NCBI RefSeq assembly: GCF_963677005.1
Contig: NZ_OY781616.1
Span: 813,501-877,500 of the forward strand
Origin: Maridesulfovibrio sp.
Lineage (GTDB): Bacteria > Desulfobacterota > Desulfovibrionia > Desulfovibrionales > Desulfovibrionaceae
Direction of reading: 5' to 3'
DNA length: 64,000 bases
Shown: piece after piece, positions 56,311 through 64,000 of the stretch
How positions within the stretch are numbered: the first letter of the stretch is position 1
Layout of the letters: every line of letters begins with the position of its first letter
Program-made: the position numbers and the translations under genes
The notes under the pieces: generated by a model
The model's database searches: none
What the model was told of the DNA's origin: nothing
Seen by the model: only the letters and a program-made list of their open reading frames with translations

Positions 56311-58968
56311 ATGTCAAAAAATGATGAGCTTATTAAGGCCGAAACAATAATCACCGGCCATGTTAATGCCGATTTCGACTGTCTGGCCGCAATTGTGGCT
56401 GCCGGGAAGCTTTATCCGGAAGCCACTCTTGTGTTTCCGGGAAGTCAGGAAAAGAATCTGCGTAATTTTTATATGGAGAGCGCGACCTATTTTTTCAACT
56501 TCAAACAGTTGAAGGAAATAGACAAGAGTTCCGTAAAATTGCTGGTGGTCGTTGATACCTCAAGAAAAAAGAGAATCATCCATGTCGCTCCTGTGCTCGA
56601 AAATCCCGGTTTGCGTATCCATATTTACGATCATCACATGAAATCTGAATGCGATCTTAATCCGGAAGTGCTGGTCAAAAAGCCCTGGGGATCAAGCGTG
56701 GCCATTCTTTCCCACGAAATCCGCAGCCGGGGAATAGAGATCAATCAGGAAGAAGCCACCATAATGGGGCTGGGCCTTTACGAGGACACCGGGTCGTTCG
56801 GGTTCAACTCAACTACGGAATATGATTTCGAGGCCGGTAAATGGCTGCTTCAGAACGGGATGGAACTGGATGTCATAACCGATCTGCTCAATCGTGATCT
56901 GACTGCGGAACAGATCACCCTTCTCGGGCGTTTGCTTGAGGGAGCCTCCACGCATTCCATAAATGATCTGGAAGTGGTGATCAGTGAGATAAGCACTCCC
57001 GACTATGTCGGTGATTTTTCGGTACTGGTTCATAAATTTATGGATGTGGAGAACATCAAGGTGCTCTTTGCGCTGGCCAGAATGAATGACCGTATTCACC
57101 TTGTTGCCCGGTCCCGCACTCCCGATATTGATGTGGGCGCCATATGTACAAGTTTCGGAGGCGGAGGACACGTTTACGCCGCTTCGGCTACAATCAAGGA
57201 CAGAACACTGGCCGAGGTGCGCGACGAGCTTTTCGCCCTGCTCTATTCCAAGGTCTCCCCGCGTATGAACGTGGAAAACATCATGTCCCGAAGTCCGGTG
57301 GCCATCGCCCGGGACACGACTATCCGGCAGGCAGTGGAACGCATGACCCAGTACAGCTTAAAAGGCGTGCCTGTTGTTGATTCCATGGACAATATGAGGG
57401 TGGTCGGCATTCTGGAGCATAAGACCGCGGACAAGGCCCTTTCTCATGATCTGGGAGCGATGGAAGTTGAAATATACATGCAGCACCCCTTCTCCACCAT
57501 CAAAACGGATTCGGCGCTGCACCGGGTCATGGAAATTATTTTGGGCCAGAAGCAGCGGCTGGTTCCTGTTGTGGAAAACGATCGGCTGATAGCCGTTGTG
57601 ACCCGTACGGATCTTATAAATCTGCTTGTAAAGGACCCTGCCCGCATTCCGGAGTCCCTCTTTCCGGATAAAAAGCAGGAGCGCAACATTCGCAATGTCA
57701 TGCGCAACCGGCTGCCCAACAAGCTTCTGGATATTCTGGACGCGGCTGGAAAAATCGCTGCGGAAACGGGAACCGAGGCTTATGTTGTTGGTGGTTTTGT
57801 GCGGGACCTGCTGCTGACCAAGAGCAATTTCGATCTTGACCTTGTGGTTGAGGGAGACGGAATAGCTTTTGCCAAACAATTGGCAGGTAAACTAGACGGC
57901 AGGGCCAAATACCACCAGAAATTCAAGACTGCGGTTGTTATTCTTCCGGACGGTCAGCGGGTGGACGTTGCCACTGCCCGCCTTGAATACTACGAATATC
58001 CGGCTGCCCTGCCCACGGTGGAGCTTTCATCAATAAAGATGGACTTGTACCGCAGGGATTTTACCATCAACGCACTGGCTGTACACATCAACCCGGCCAG
58101 TTTCGGCAAGCTGGTGGATTTTTTCGGTTCCCAGCGGGATCTCAAGGACAGGACCATCAGGGTGCTTCATGCTCTCAGCTTTGTTGAAGACCCCACCCGC
58201 ATCATGCGCGCCGTTCGTTTTGAGCAGCGCTACGGATTCCGCATCGGCGGCCAGACATTGAACCTGATCAGAAACGCGCTCAAGCTTAATCTCGTGAACA
58301 GGCTTTCGGGATACCGGCTTATGCATGAACTGCGGCTGATTCTTGATGAGGAGGCCGTACACGCCAGTATCAAACGTCTGAACGATCTCGGAGTGCTGGC
58401 AGCCATCCATCCTCTGCTTGAGTTGAACGTCTCCCGGGATAATGTCATCAGCGAACTGGAAAAAGTGCTCAGCTGGTACAGTCTGCTTTACCTCGACCCT
58501 CCAATTGATATCTGGAAAACGTATTTTCTGGGCATGTGCATGGGAATTTCAAAAGCCAAAATGGAACAGATTTACGATCGGTTCGCGTTTTCTCCCAGTG
58601 AACGGCGGGAGTTTGTGCATATGCGCGATACCATTTTCTGGGCGGCCGGAAATATAATGAATGTCAAACAGGAACTTAAGCCCAGTGAAATCTACGAGAT
58701 TCTGCGTCCTGTTCCGCTTGAAGGTGTTCTTTTCATCATGGCCAGGGCCAAGCGCGATATGGTCAAGAAATTCATCTCCCAGTATCTGACCAGCCTGAGA
58801 CTGAGAGAAATTGACGTGAGCGGTGAAGACATTAAAAATATGGGAATCGAACCGGGGCCGATTTATTCCGAATTGCTGAACGGAACCAAACTGGCTGTGC
58901 TTGACGGAGTAATCAAGGGACGCGATGAGCAGCTTGGTTATCTCAGAAAAATGATCGGCAAGGTATAA
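56311..58968 (+). CDS. DHH-CBS-nucleotidyltransferase fusion protein (CCA/A-adding type)
   Basis: The 885-aa protein joins three modules: a DHH/DHHA1 phosphoesterase (GHVNADFDCLAAIV, VVVDTS, DHHM and GGGGHVYAAS; residues about 1-310), two CBS domains (about 315-450) and a class II nucleotidyltransferase (about 485-885: VVGGFVRDLLLTKSNFDLDLV, RRDFTINALAVHI and DPTRIMRAVRFEQRYGF). This architecture is found in deltaproteobacteria and related groups in A- or CCA-adding enzymes; the DHH part may remove or recycle pyrophosphate, oligonucleotides or c-di-NMPs. It is co-transcribed with xerD. A second, HD-containing nucleotidyltransferase is at 17530. Confidence 0.9.
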   Translation: MSKNDELIKAETIITGHVNADFDCLAAIVAAGKLYPEATLVFPGSQEKNLRNFYMESATYFFNFKQLKEIDKSSVKLLVVVDTSRKKRIIHVAPVLENPGLRIHIYDHHMKSECDLNPEVLVKKPWGSSVAILSHEIRSRGIEINQEEATIMGLGLYEDTGSFGFNSTTEYDFEAGKWLLQNGMELDVITDLLNRDLTAEQITLLGRLLEGASTHSINDLEVVISEISTPDYVGDFSVLVHKFMDVENIKVLFALARMNDRIHLVARSRTPDIDVGAICTSFGGGGHVYAASATIKDRTLAEVRDELFALLYSKVSPRMNVENIMSRSPVAIARDTTIRQAVERMTQYSLKGVPVVDSMDNMRVVGILEHKTADKALSHDLGAMEVEIYMQHPFSTIKTDSALHRVMEIILGQKQRLVPVVENDRLIAVVTRTDLINLLVKDPARIPESLFPDKKQERNIRNVMRNRLPNKLLDILDAAGKIAAETGTEAYVVGGFVRDLLLTKSNFDLDLVVEGDGIAFAKQLAGKLDGRAKYHQKFKTAVVILPDGQRVDVATARLEYYEYPAALPTVELSSIKMDLYRRDFTINALAVHINPASFGKLVDFFGSQRDLKDRTIRVLHALSFVEDPTRIMRAVRFEQRYGFRIGGQTLNLIRNALKLNLVNRLSGYRLMHELRLILDEEAVHASIKRLNDLGVLAAIHPLLELNVSRDNVISELEKVLSWYSLLYLDPPIDIWKTYFLGMCMGISKAKMEQIYDRFAFSPSERREFVHMRDTIFWAAGNIMNVKQELKPSEIYEILRPVPLEGVLFIMARAKRDMVKKFISQYLTSLRLREIDVSGEDIKNMGIEPGPIYSELLNGTKLAVLDGVIKGRDEQLGYLRKMIGKV

Positions 58969-59274
58969 AGGCTCTGTTTTCGGTTTAGAAAAGGTATCAG
59001 CGCCGGAAAAAAGTGGGGTTTCACTTGCCCTTGTGGTGTAACCCGTGTAGAACATGCACACTTTTTGATTATAATGGGAAATTGGCTTGAAAATGTTTTT
59101 TAATGCGAAAAGGGCTGTTTTTCATATTAATTGTTGAAAATTAGTTCGTATTTAATTAGTGCAGTTTTATATTGTCCGATAAAATAGCTGCACCGCTTTC
59201 TTTATTCGATGGGCAGGATGTAAATATAGTCGCAACTGCTGCCGGGAAAAAATAATTTTACAGGTTGTATTCAA
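58969..59274. other. Non-coding region upstream of the HIT gene
   Basis: This 306-base region probably holds the promoter for the HIT-lapA-lapB-mutS run. A stem formed by GTGCAG...CTGCAC (59159-59193, with TTTTAT/ATAAAA inside) could be part of the leader. I see no ORF. Confidence 0.4.
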
Positions 59275-59766
59275 ATGGATGCATTATGGGCGCCGTGGCG
59301 CATGGATTACATTCTCGGACCAAAGCCTGACGAATGTGTTTTTTGTGTACCGGAAGGTACTGAAGAAGATGAGGAAAGACTTATTCTGTACAGGGCTGAA
59401 CACTGCTTTGTGATAATGAACAAGTTCCCGTACAACAACTGTCATCTGATGGTTACGCCTTACAGGCATGTAAGTAAACTTACTGATCTTACGGAAGAAG
59501 AATCTTCTGAGATCATGAAGTATATAACTATAAGCTGCGATATTCTGGACAGGGCATGCAATCCGCATGGTATAAATGTCGGTCTGAATATAGGGGAAGC
59601 AGCCGGAGCTGGGATAGCCGCCCACCTCCATTTTCAACTCGTTCCGCGTTGGAACGGGGATGCATCGTTTATGGCGGTGTTCGGCGAAACCAATGTTATT
59701 CCCGACCACCTGACCGCAACTTATAAAAGGCTCAAGCCGTTTTTTGACAGTATTGTCGCTAAGTAA
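59275..59766 (+). CDS. HIT-family nucleotide hydrolase
   Basis: HIT proteins cleave the alpha-phosphate of AMP-lysine, Ap4A or related nucleotides. The 163-aa protein has WAPWRMDYIL at the N-terminus (as in the Ap4A-phosphorylase-like bacterial group), two Cys (CVFC) that may hold a metal, and the histidine triad AAHLHFQLVPRW, with the third and nucleophilic positions H-x-H-x-Q instead of H-x-H-x-H; this is found in other family members too. It is followed by lapA after 16 bases. Confidence 0.88.
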   Translation: MDALWAPWRMDYILGPKPDECVFCVPEGTEEDEERLILYRAEHCFVIMNKFPYNNCHLMVTPYRHVSKLTDLTEEESSEIMKYITISCDILDRACNPHGINVGLNIGEAAGAGIAAHLHFQLVPRWNGDASFMAVFGETNVIPDHLTATYKRLKPFFDSIVAK

Positions 59767-59782
59767 CACTAAGGAGGGTTTC

Positions 59783-60142
59783 ATGCGTTACTTGAAGGTT
59801 TTGGCTCTGGTAATCCTGTTTTTCCTGTCCATGGTATTTTTTGTTCAGAATACTCCTGAACTTTCCAAGGAAGTCACACTTTCCATCGAGCTGCTGCAGT
59901 ATAAGTTTACCAGCCAGTCTCTGCCCTATTATCTGCTGATCCTGACCGCTTTTGCTATCGGCGCGATCCTTACTCTGCTCTATTTCATGGGCGACAAAAT
60001 CCGTCTTGCCGGTCAGCTGCGCACCTGTCGTACCAGAATGGCCAACCTTGAGCAGGAAGTTAACTCCCTGCGCAACATGCCTCTTGATGAAGGCAACTAT
60101 CCCTCCACTCCCGTGGCTGCTGACGACAAAACCGAAGAGTAG
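59783..60142 (+). CDS. lapA: LapA-domain inner-membrane protein
   Basis: The 119-aa protein has two membrane helices (YLKVLALVILFFLSMVFFVQN and YYLLILTAFAIGAILTLLYFM) and a C-terminal coiled coil (RLAGQLRTCRTRMANLEQEVNSL), the LapA (YciS/DUF1049) pattern. LapA and LapB regulate lipopolysaccharide synthesis through FtsH and LpxC in E. coli. The ATG at 59783 has AAGGAGGG upstream. It lies next to a lapB-like gene (starting 30 bases later), the same order as in enterobacteria, so the two belong together. Confidence 0.9.
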   Translation: MRYLKVLALVILFFLSMVFFVQNTPELSKEVTLSIELLQYKFTSQSLPYYLLILTAFAIGAILTLLYFMGDKIRLAGQLRTCRTRMANLEQEVNSLRNMPLDEGNYPSTPVAADDKTEE

Positions 60143-60172
60143 GCTTAAGCTGAACATGAATACGGAGTATAC

Positions 60173-61309
60173 GTGTCCTTTTTAAGCGTATTTAAAAAGA
60201 AAAAGACGGTGTCCGAGTCTCGGGCACCGTCTTGTACTTCCGGCCCCCGCAAGGATGGGACCGGAATGCCCGACACCCGCGCGGCCATTGACGAGCTGAG
60301 CAAGGTTGTCAAGGATATCCCCGAGGCAGTTGAAATCTATCTTGCGCTGGGTAACCTGTACCGGGCTCAGGGAGAGATCGAGCGTGCCGCCCAGATACGC
60401 AACAGTCTTATTCTGCGCCCCGGTCTGGCTCCGGAAACAAAGGCCCGCGCCCTTTATGAGCTGGGACGAGATTTCAGTCGCGGAGGTTTTCTGGACCGGG
60501 CGGTCAGCGCTTTTGAAAAAGCCGCTGAAATAGAGGGAGATTCCCCGGAAATCATCACGGAGTTGGCGGAAATAGCCGCCAGAAGCCGTGAATTTGAACG
60601 GGCGGCATCATATTATTCAAGTCTTCATATGCCGGTTCAGGAAGCTCATTATCTGGCCTGTCAGGCTGAGGATGAATTCAATAACGGAGAGGAAGCCAAA
60701 GCCGGACGCACTCTTTCCAAGGCCCTGAAGGTCTACCTCCAGTCTCCGGAAGCATGGCTGCTGAAGCTTACCCGGCTGAAAAAGCAGGGTTCTCTGGATG
60801 ACTTTGCCGGTGTATTCAGGGATGCCGTTGCTTCGGTTCCAACCAAGCTGCGTTTTGTTATCATTGAAGGTCTTTTGGCCGAATCTCTTGTTTTCGGCGA
60901 TACCGTCAAGGTTGTTAATGATCAGGGGCAGGAACGCAATCTTCCTTTTTATGAAGTAATGGTTGAAGAAATTTCCAAATCCGATCCTGATGTAATCATG
61001 CATTACTACGGCGCAAGGCTCCTGCAGTTTTGCGGGCGTGAGCAGGAAGCCGGAATCTGGCTTGAAAAGACCCTGATGCTGAATCAGGATTTCTGGCTGG
61101 CCAGACTGGAGCTTTTCGGGATTGCGCAGTCGGAACAGAAACTTACACCTTCATTCAAGAACCAGCTTGATTTCTTTGTCAATATAGCCAGAAAAGTACA
61201 GAGATTTACCTGTTCCAGTTGCGGTATAAAGCGCGATAGAATATTTTTCGTCTGCCCGAGATGCCGCAGTTGGCACTCCATAACGTTCCGTAAAGAACTG
61301 AACCAGTAA
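60173..61309 (+). CDS. lapB: LapB/YciM-like TPR protein with rubredoxin-type end
   Basis: The 378-aa protein carries helical TPR units (AVEIYLALGNLYRAQGEIERAA, ALYELGRDFSRGGFLDRAVSAF, EIITELAEIAARSREFERAA) and a C-terminal rubredoxin-like metal site (FTCSSCGIKRDRIFFVCPRCRSWHS), as in LapB, which binds iron. It lacks the N-terminal membrane helix of E. coli LapB, instead starting with a short basic stretch, so it may associate with the membrane via LapA. It starts at GTG 60173, with CGGAG five bases upstream. mutS follows after 17 bases. Confidence 0.88.
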   Translation: MSFLSVFKKKKTVSESRAPSCTSGPRKDGTGMPDTRAAIDELSKVVKDIPEAVEIYLALGNLYRAQGEIERAAQIRNSLILRPGLAPETKARALYELGRDFSRGGFLDRAVSAFEKAAEIEGDSPEIITELAEIAARSREFERAASYYSSLHMPVQEAHYLACQAEDEFNNGEEAKAGRTLSKALKVYLQSPEAWLLKLTRLKKQGSLDDFAGVFRDAVASVPTKLRFVIIEGLLAESLVFGDTVKVVNDQGQERNLPFYEVMVEEISKSDPDVIMHYYGARLLQFCGREQEAGIWLEKTLMLNQDFWLARLELFGIAQSEQKLTPSFKNQLDFFVNIARKVQRFTCSSCGIKRDRIFFVCPRCRSWHSITFRKELNQ

Positions 61310-61326
61310 TCCACCGATATAATACC

Positions 61327-63984
61327 GTGAGCAAGCAAAAACTCACCCCCATGTTCCAGCAGTACCTTGATATCAAGGAAAGCCACCCGGACTCATTGCT
61401 TTTTTTTCGTATGGGGGATTTTTTCGAACTGTTTTTCGAGGATGCCGAAATAGCCTCCAGGGAGTTGCAGATAGCACTCACCTGCCGCAACCCCAATTCC
61501 GAATCCAAGGTCCCCATGTGCGGTGTTCCGCATCATGCTGCTAAATCCTATATTGCCCAGCTGGTTGAAAAAGGGTTCACCATAACTCTTTGCGATCAGA
61601 TAGAAGATCCCAAGCAGGCCAAAGGGCTGGTTAAACGTGCGGTCACCCATGTCTTTACCCCCGGAACAGTCGTTGATGACGACACTCTGACAGCCAAGTC
61701 GAATAATTTTCTGGCTGCCCTGCTCTGGGATGAATCCAAGTCTGCCGGAGGGCTGGCCTGGATGGACTTTTCCACTGGTCAGTGGAGCGGGCTTTTCAGC
61801 AAGACAGAGAGCGAACTATGGCAGTGGGCGCTCAAGGTCAATCCCCGGGAAATGATCCTGCCGCAGGGTAAGGTAGTACCGCCCCAGTACGGCGATCTGG
61901 ATGCCAGGATCACTCCGGCTCCTTCTGCCGGATATTTCAGCCTCAAATCAGCCAGAGACAATATTCTTGAAGTGCAGAAAGTGGCCGATCTCGGCTCTCT
62001 GGACCTTGATGACAAACCGCAGCTGACCCAGGCCTGCGGAGCCCTGCTGGCCTACCTGCGCCAGACGCAGATGCAGGAGTTCTCTCATCTTGGTGAATTC
62101 AGGCCGCTCAACCTGACCAAACATATGATTCTGGACGAAGTCACCGAGCGCAATCTTGAGCTTTTCAAACGTCTGGACGGTAAAAAAGGCAAAGGCACCC
62201 TGCTGGCCGTGCTGGACAGAACCATCACCCCCATGGGCGGGAGGCTGCTGAATATAAGGTTGAAACAGCCGTGGAGAGATCTTGCGCCCATTGAGCATAA
62301 CCAAAGAGCGGTCACTTTTTTCTTTGAAGACGATTCCCTGCGTTCCGGAGTGCGTGAACTTCTGGACACCGTTTACGACCTTGAACGTCTTTCCACCCGT
62401 GTTGTGCTCGGCCGGGCAACTCCCAGAGATTTTATCGGGCTGCGACAGAGTCTGAAAACTCTGCCCCCCATTCAGGAATTTCTGCTTCAGGCCGCCCGCC
62501 GGACAGACGAGGAAAGCCGGAGCATGGCCCCTGCCCTGCGGTCCATCATTTCAAAATGGGACAACATGCAGGATGTGGCAGATCTGCTTGAGAGGGCTCT
62601 CGTGGACAACCCGCCTCCGGTCATGACCGAGGGAGGTCTTTTCAAGACCGGTTTCAATCCCGAACTGGACGAGCTGATCCAACTGACCGAGCACGGAGAA
62701 TCCACCCTGGCCGATCTGCTTGAGCGTGAAAAGGAAAGCAACGATCTTCCCAAGCTTAAAATGGGTTTCAACAAGGTCTTCGGATATTATTTCGAGCTTT
62801 CCAAGGCTTTCAAGGGACAGGTGCCTGAGTATTTCGAACGCCGTCAGACTCTGGTCAACAGCGAGCGTTACATCACTCCGCAGCTCAAGGAGCTTGAGGA
62901 CAAACTTCTTTCCGCATCGGAAAAACGCAAGACCCTTGAATACGGTATGTTCCAGAAAATCCGTGAGGAAGTAGCCGCCAACCGCAGCCGGTTCATGTTC
63001 ATGGCCGATGCCATTGCCGCTGTTGATTTCTGGCAGGGACTTGCCGAGGCCGCGAGGGTTAACCGCTGGGTCTGCCCGGAAGTGCATGCGGGCATGGAAA
63101 TAGTCATTGAAGAAGGACGGCATCCGGTTGTGGAAGCCGTACAGGGATCGGCCAATTACATACCCAACTCGCTGACCATTGACGAAAAAAGGCGGATACT
63201 GCTGATAACCGGTCCCAACATGGCCGGTAAGTCAACAGTTCTGCGCCAGATTGCGATTATGGGCATAATGGCCCAGATAGGTTCGTACATCCCCGCCTAC
63301 AAGGGGCGTATCGGGCTTATGGACCGTGTCTTTTCACGAGTCGGGGCTTCTGACAATCTTGCTCAGGGACAGTCCACATTCATGGTTGAAATGATGGAAA
63401 CGGCCCGCATACTGCGTCAGGCCTCCATGCGCAGCCTGGTTATTCTTGATGAGATCGGCCGCGGAACCAGCACATTTGACGGTCTGGCTCTGGCCTGGGC
63501 CGTTGTAGAGGAGCTTTCCCGCCGGGCCCGAGGAGGAATCCGAACTCTGTTCGCTACTCACTACCATGAATTGACTTCCCTTGAGGGAGTTATTGAGGGG
63601 CTGCGCAATTTCAATATTGCGGTGCGGGAATGGAAAGGCGATATCCTTTTTCTGCGCAGGCTGGTACCCGGACCTGCCGACAAGAGCTACGGCATCGAGG
63701 TGGCAAGGCTTGCCGGGGTACCCAAACCTGTAGTAGTCAGGGCTAGGGAGATTCTGGCCGATCTGGAGGAAAAATCCGGGGAAGGCGGGCACGGCTCACA
63801 TGTGACTGCTGTTCAGTCCGTACTGCCCGGCATGGGCTGCGTCGGCTCCGACAGGAAAAACGGAGTTCCGCCGGAAGAACATGCCGTGGTCAAGGCCCTG
63901 CGTGATCTTGATGTTAACGGGCTTTCGCCCATAGAAGCGCTTACCCTGCTTAATCAGTGGAAAACATCACTGGGAGATAATTGA
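61327..63984 (+). CDS. mutS: DNA mismatch-repair protein MutS
   Basis: MutS recognises mismatches and starts repair. The 885-aa protein has the mismatch-sensing Phe-x-Glu (F32-x-E34 in GDFFELF), the connector and lever domains, and the ATPase domain with Walker A GPNMAGKS (629-636), ILDEIGRGTSTFDG (Walker B/signature) and the ATHYHELT switch. The start is GTG at 61327, 17 bases after lapB. The C-terminus is intact (GLSPIEALTLLNQWKTSLG). The next gene begins at the last base of the stop codon. Confidence 0.96.
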   Translation: MSKQKLTPMFQQYLDIKESHPDSLLFFRMGDFFELFFEDAEIASRELQIALTCRNPNSESKVPMCGVPHHAAKSYIAQLVEKGFTITLCDQIEDPKQAKGLVKRAVTHVFTPGTVVDDDTLTAKSNNFLAALLWDESKSAGGLAWMDFSTGQWSGLFSKTESELWQWALKVNPREMILPQGKVVPPQYGDLDARITPAPSAGYFSLKSARDNILEVQKVADLGSLDLDDKPQLTQACGALLAYLRQTQMQEFSHLGEFRPLNLTKHMILDEVTERNLELFKRLDGKKGKGTLLAVLDRTITPMGGRLLNIRLKQPWRDLAPIEHNQRAVTFFFEDDSLRSGVRELLDTVYDLERLSTRVVLGRATPRDFIGLRQSLKTLPPIQEFLLQAARRTDEESRSMAPALRSIISKWDNMQDVADLLERALVDNPPPVMTEGGLFKTGFNPELDELIQLTEHGESTLADLLEREKESNDLPKLKMGFNKVFGYYFELSKAFKGQVPEYFERRQTLVNSERYITPQLKELEDKLLSASEKRKTLEYGMFQKIREEVAANRSRFMFMADAIAAVDFWQGLAEAARVNRWVCPEVHAGMEIVIEEGRHPVVEAVQGSANYIPNSLTIDEKRRILLITGPNMAGKSTVLRQIAIMGIMAQIGSYIPAYKGRIGLMDRVFSRVGASDNLAQGQSTFMVEMMETARILRQASMRSLVILDEIGRGTSTFDGLALAWAVVEELSRRARGGIRTLFATHYHELTSLEGVIEGLRNFNIAVREWKGDILFLRRLVPGPADKSYGIEVARLAGVPKPVVVRAREILADLEEKSGEGGHGSHVTAVQSVLPGMGCVGSDRKNGVPPEEHAVVKALRDLDVNGLSPIEALTLLNQWKTSLGDN

Positions 63985-64000
63985 TGAAATATCCTGTTAA
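63984..64000 (+). CDS. Start of a further gene, cut by the window edge
   Basis: The ATG at 63984 overlaps the mutS TGA by one base (TGATG) and has GGGAGA about eight bases upstream. Only the first five complete codons (MKYPV) are visible, so its product cannot be named. It is likely co-translated with mutS. Confidence 0.5.

Noticed and set aside
1..64000. CRISPR array, intact insertion sequence or prophage
   Set aside because: No regularly spaced direct repeats, no intact transposase, integrase (other than xerD) or phage structural gene was found.

Overview
The window looks like chromosomal DNA of a marine, sulfate-reducer-type deltaproteobacterium of the Desulfovibrionaceae (Desulfovibrio/Maridesulfovibrio-like). 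This is inferred from gene content: a periplasmic selenocysteine formate dehydrogenase with an FdhB subunit and tetrahaem cytochrome c3, a two-gene sufC-sufB Fe-S module, a DapL-type aminotransferase, a fused succinyl-CoA-synthetase-like protein and LptFG/LolA/LapAB outer-membrane genes. It is mostly housekeeping sequence with no prophage, CRISPR array or intact insertion sequence. Both strands are densely coded and most genes sit in short operons.

Layout. 0-7 kb: a small unknown gene, lptF-lptG, engB (-), aroQ, efp and ftsK. 7-12 kb: an Smr-domain gene followed by a STAS protein with a WecG/TagA-like N-terminal half (-), then sufCB. 12-19 kb: a YdjM-like membrane protein, a GT4 glycosyltransferase coupled to a fused acyl-CoA synthetase (-), two uncharacterised genes, a CCA-adding-type nucleotidyltransferase (-) and a TVP38-type membrane protein. 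19.5-27 kb: two tandem cyclic-nucleotide-binding proteins whose C-termini look like the FliG C-terminal domain, birA and an enlarged PEP-synthase-like gene. 27-30.5 kb: two lipoproteins (TIGR04073-like, DsbA-like), a methyltransferase, an ATC-hydrolase-like gene and lolA. 30.7-35.3 kb: the fdhABC operon on the minus strand, with an in-frame UGA (Sec) codon in fdhA. 35.7-40.3 kb: a methyltransferase, a BON protein, gcvT and a large unknown protein, all minus. 40.7-47.3 kb: a DUF6485-like gene, a double-GAF protein, mreB, suhB, a Nudix gene (-), rimI, pgk, tpiA and secG. 47.3-48.3 kb: three identical tRNA-Leu(GAG) genes. 48.4-55.3 kb: nuclease, DsrE-like, TPR, transaldolase-like, TRASH/YHS-like, folK and dapL. 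55.4-64 kb: xerD, a DHH-CBS-nucleotidyltransferase fusion, a HIT protein, lapA, lapB and mutS; a further gene starts at the right edge.

Functional themes are envelope biogenesis (LptFG, LolA, LapAB, MreB, SecG), central metabolism (Pgk-TpiA, a PEP-synthase-like enzyme, the SucCD-like fusion, GcvT), periplasmic formate oxidation, Fe-S assembly and tRNA 3'-end maturation (two separate class II nucleotidyltransferases). Two families of palindromic intergenic repeats recur next to the 3' ends of genes and probably act as terminators or mRNA 3'-end elements.

The best candidates for something undescribed are the paired CNB-FliG_C-like proteins, the WecG-like/STAS fusion beside Smr, the enlarged PEP-synthase-like protein, folK without a standard start codon and the repeat families. 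All family assignments come from reading motifs by eye; no database search was run.
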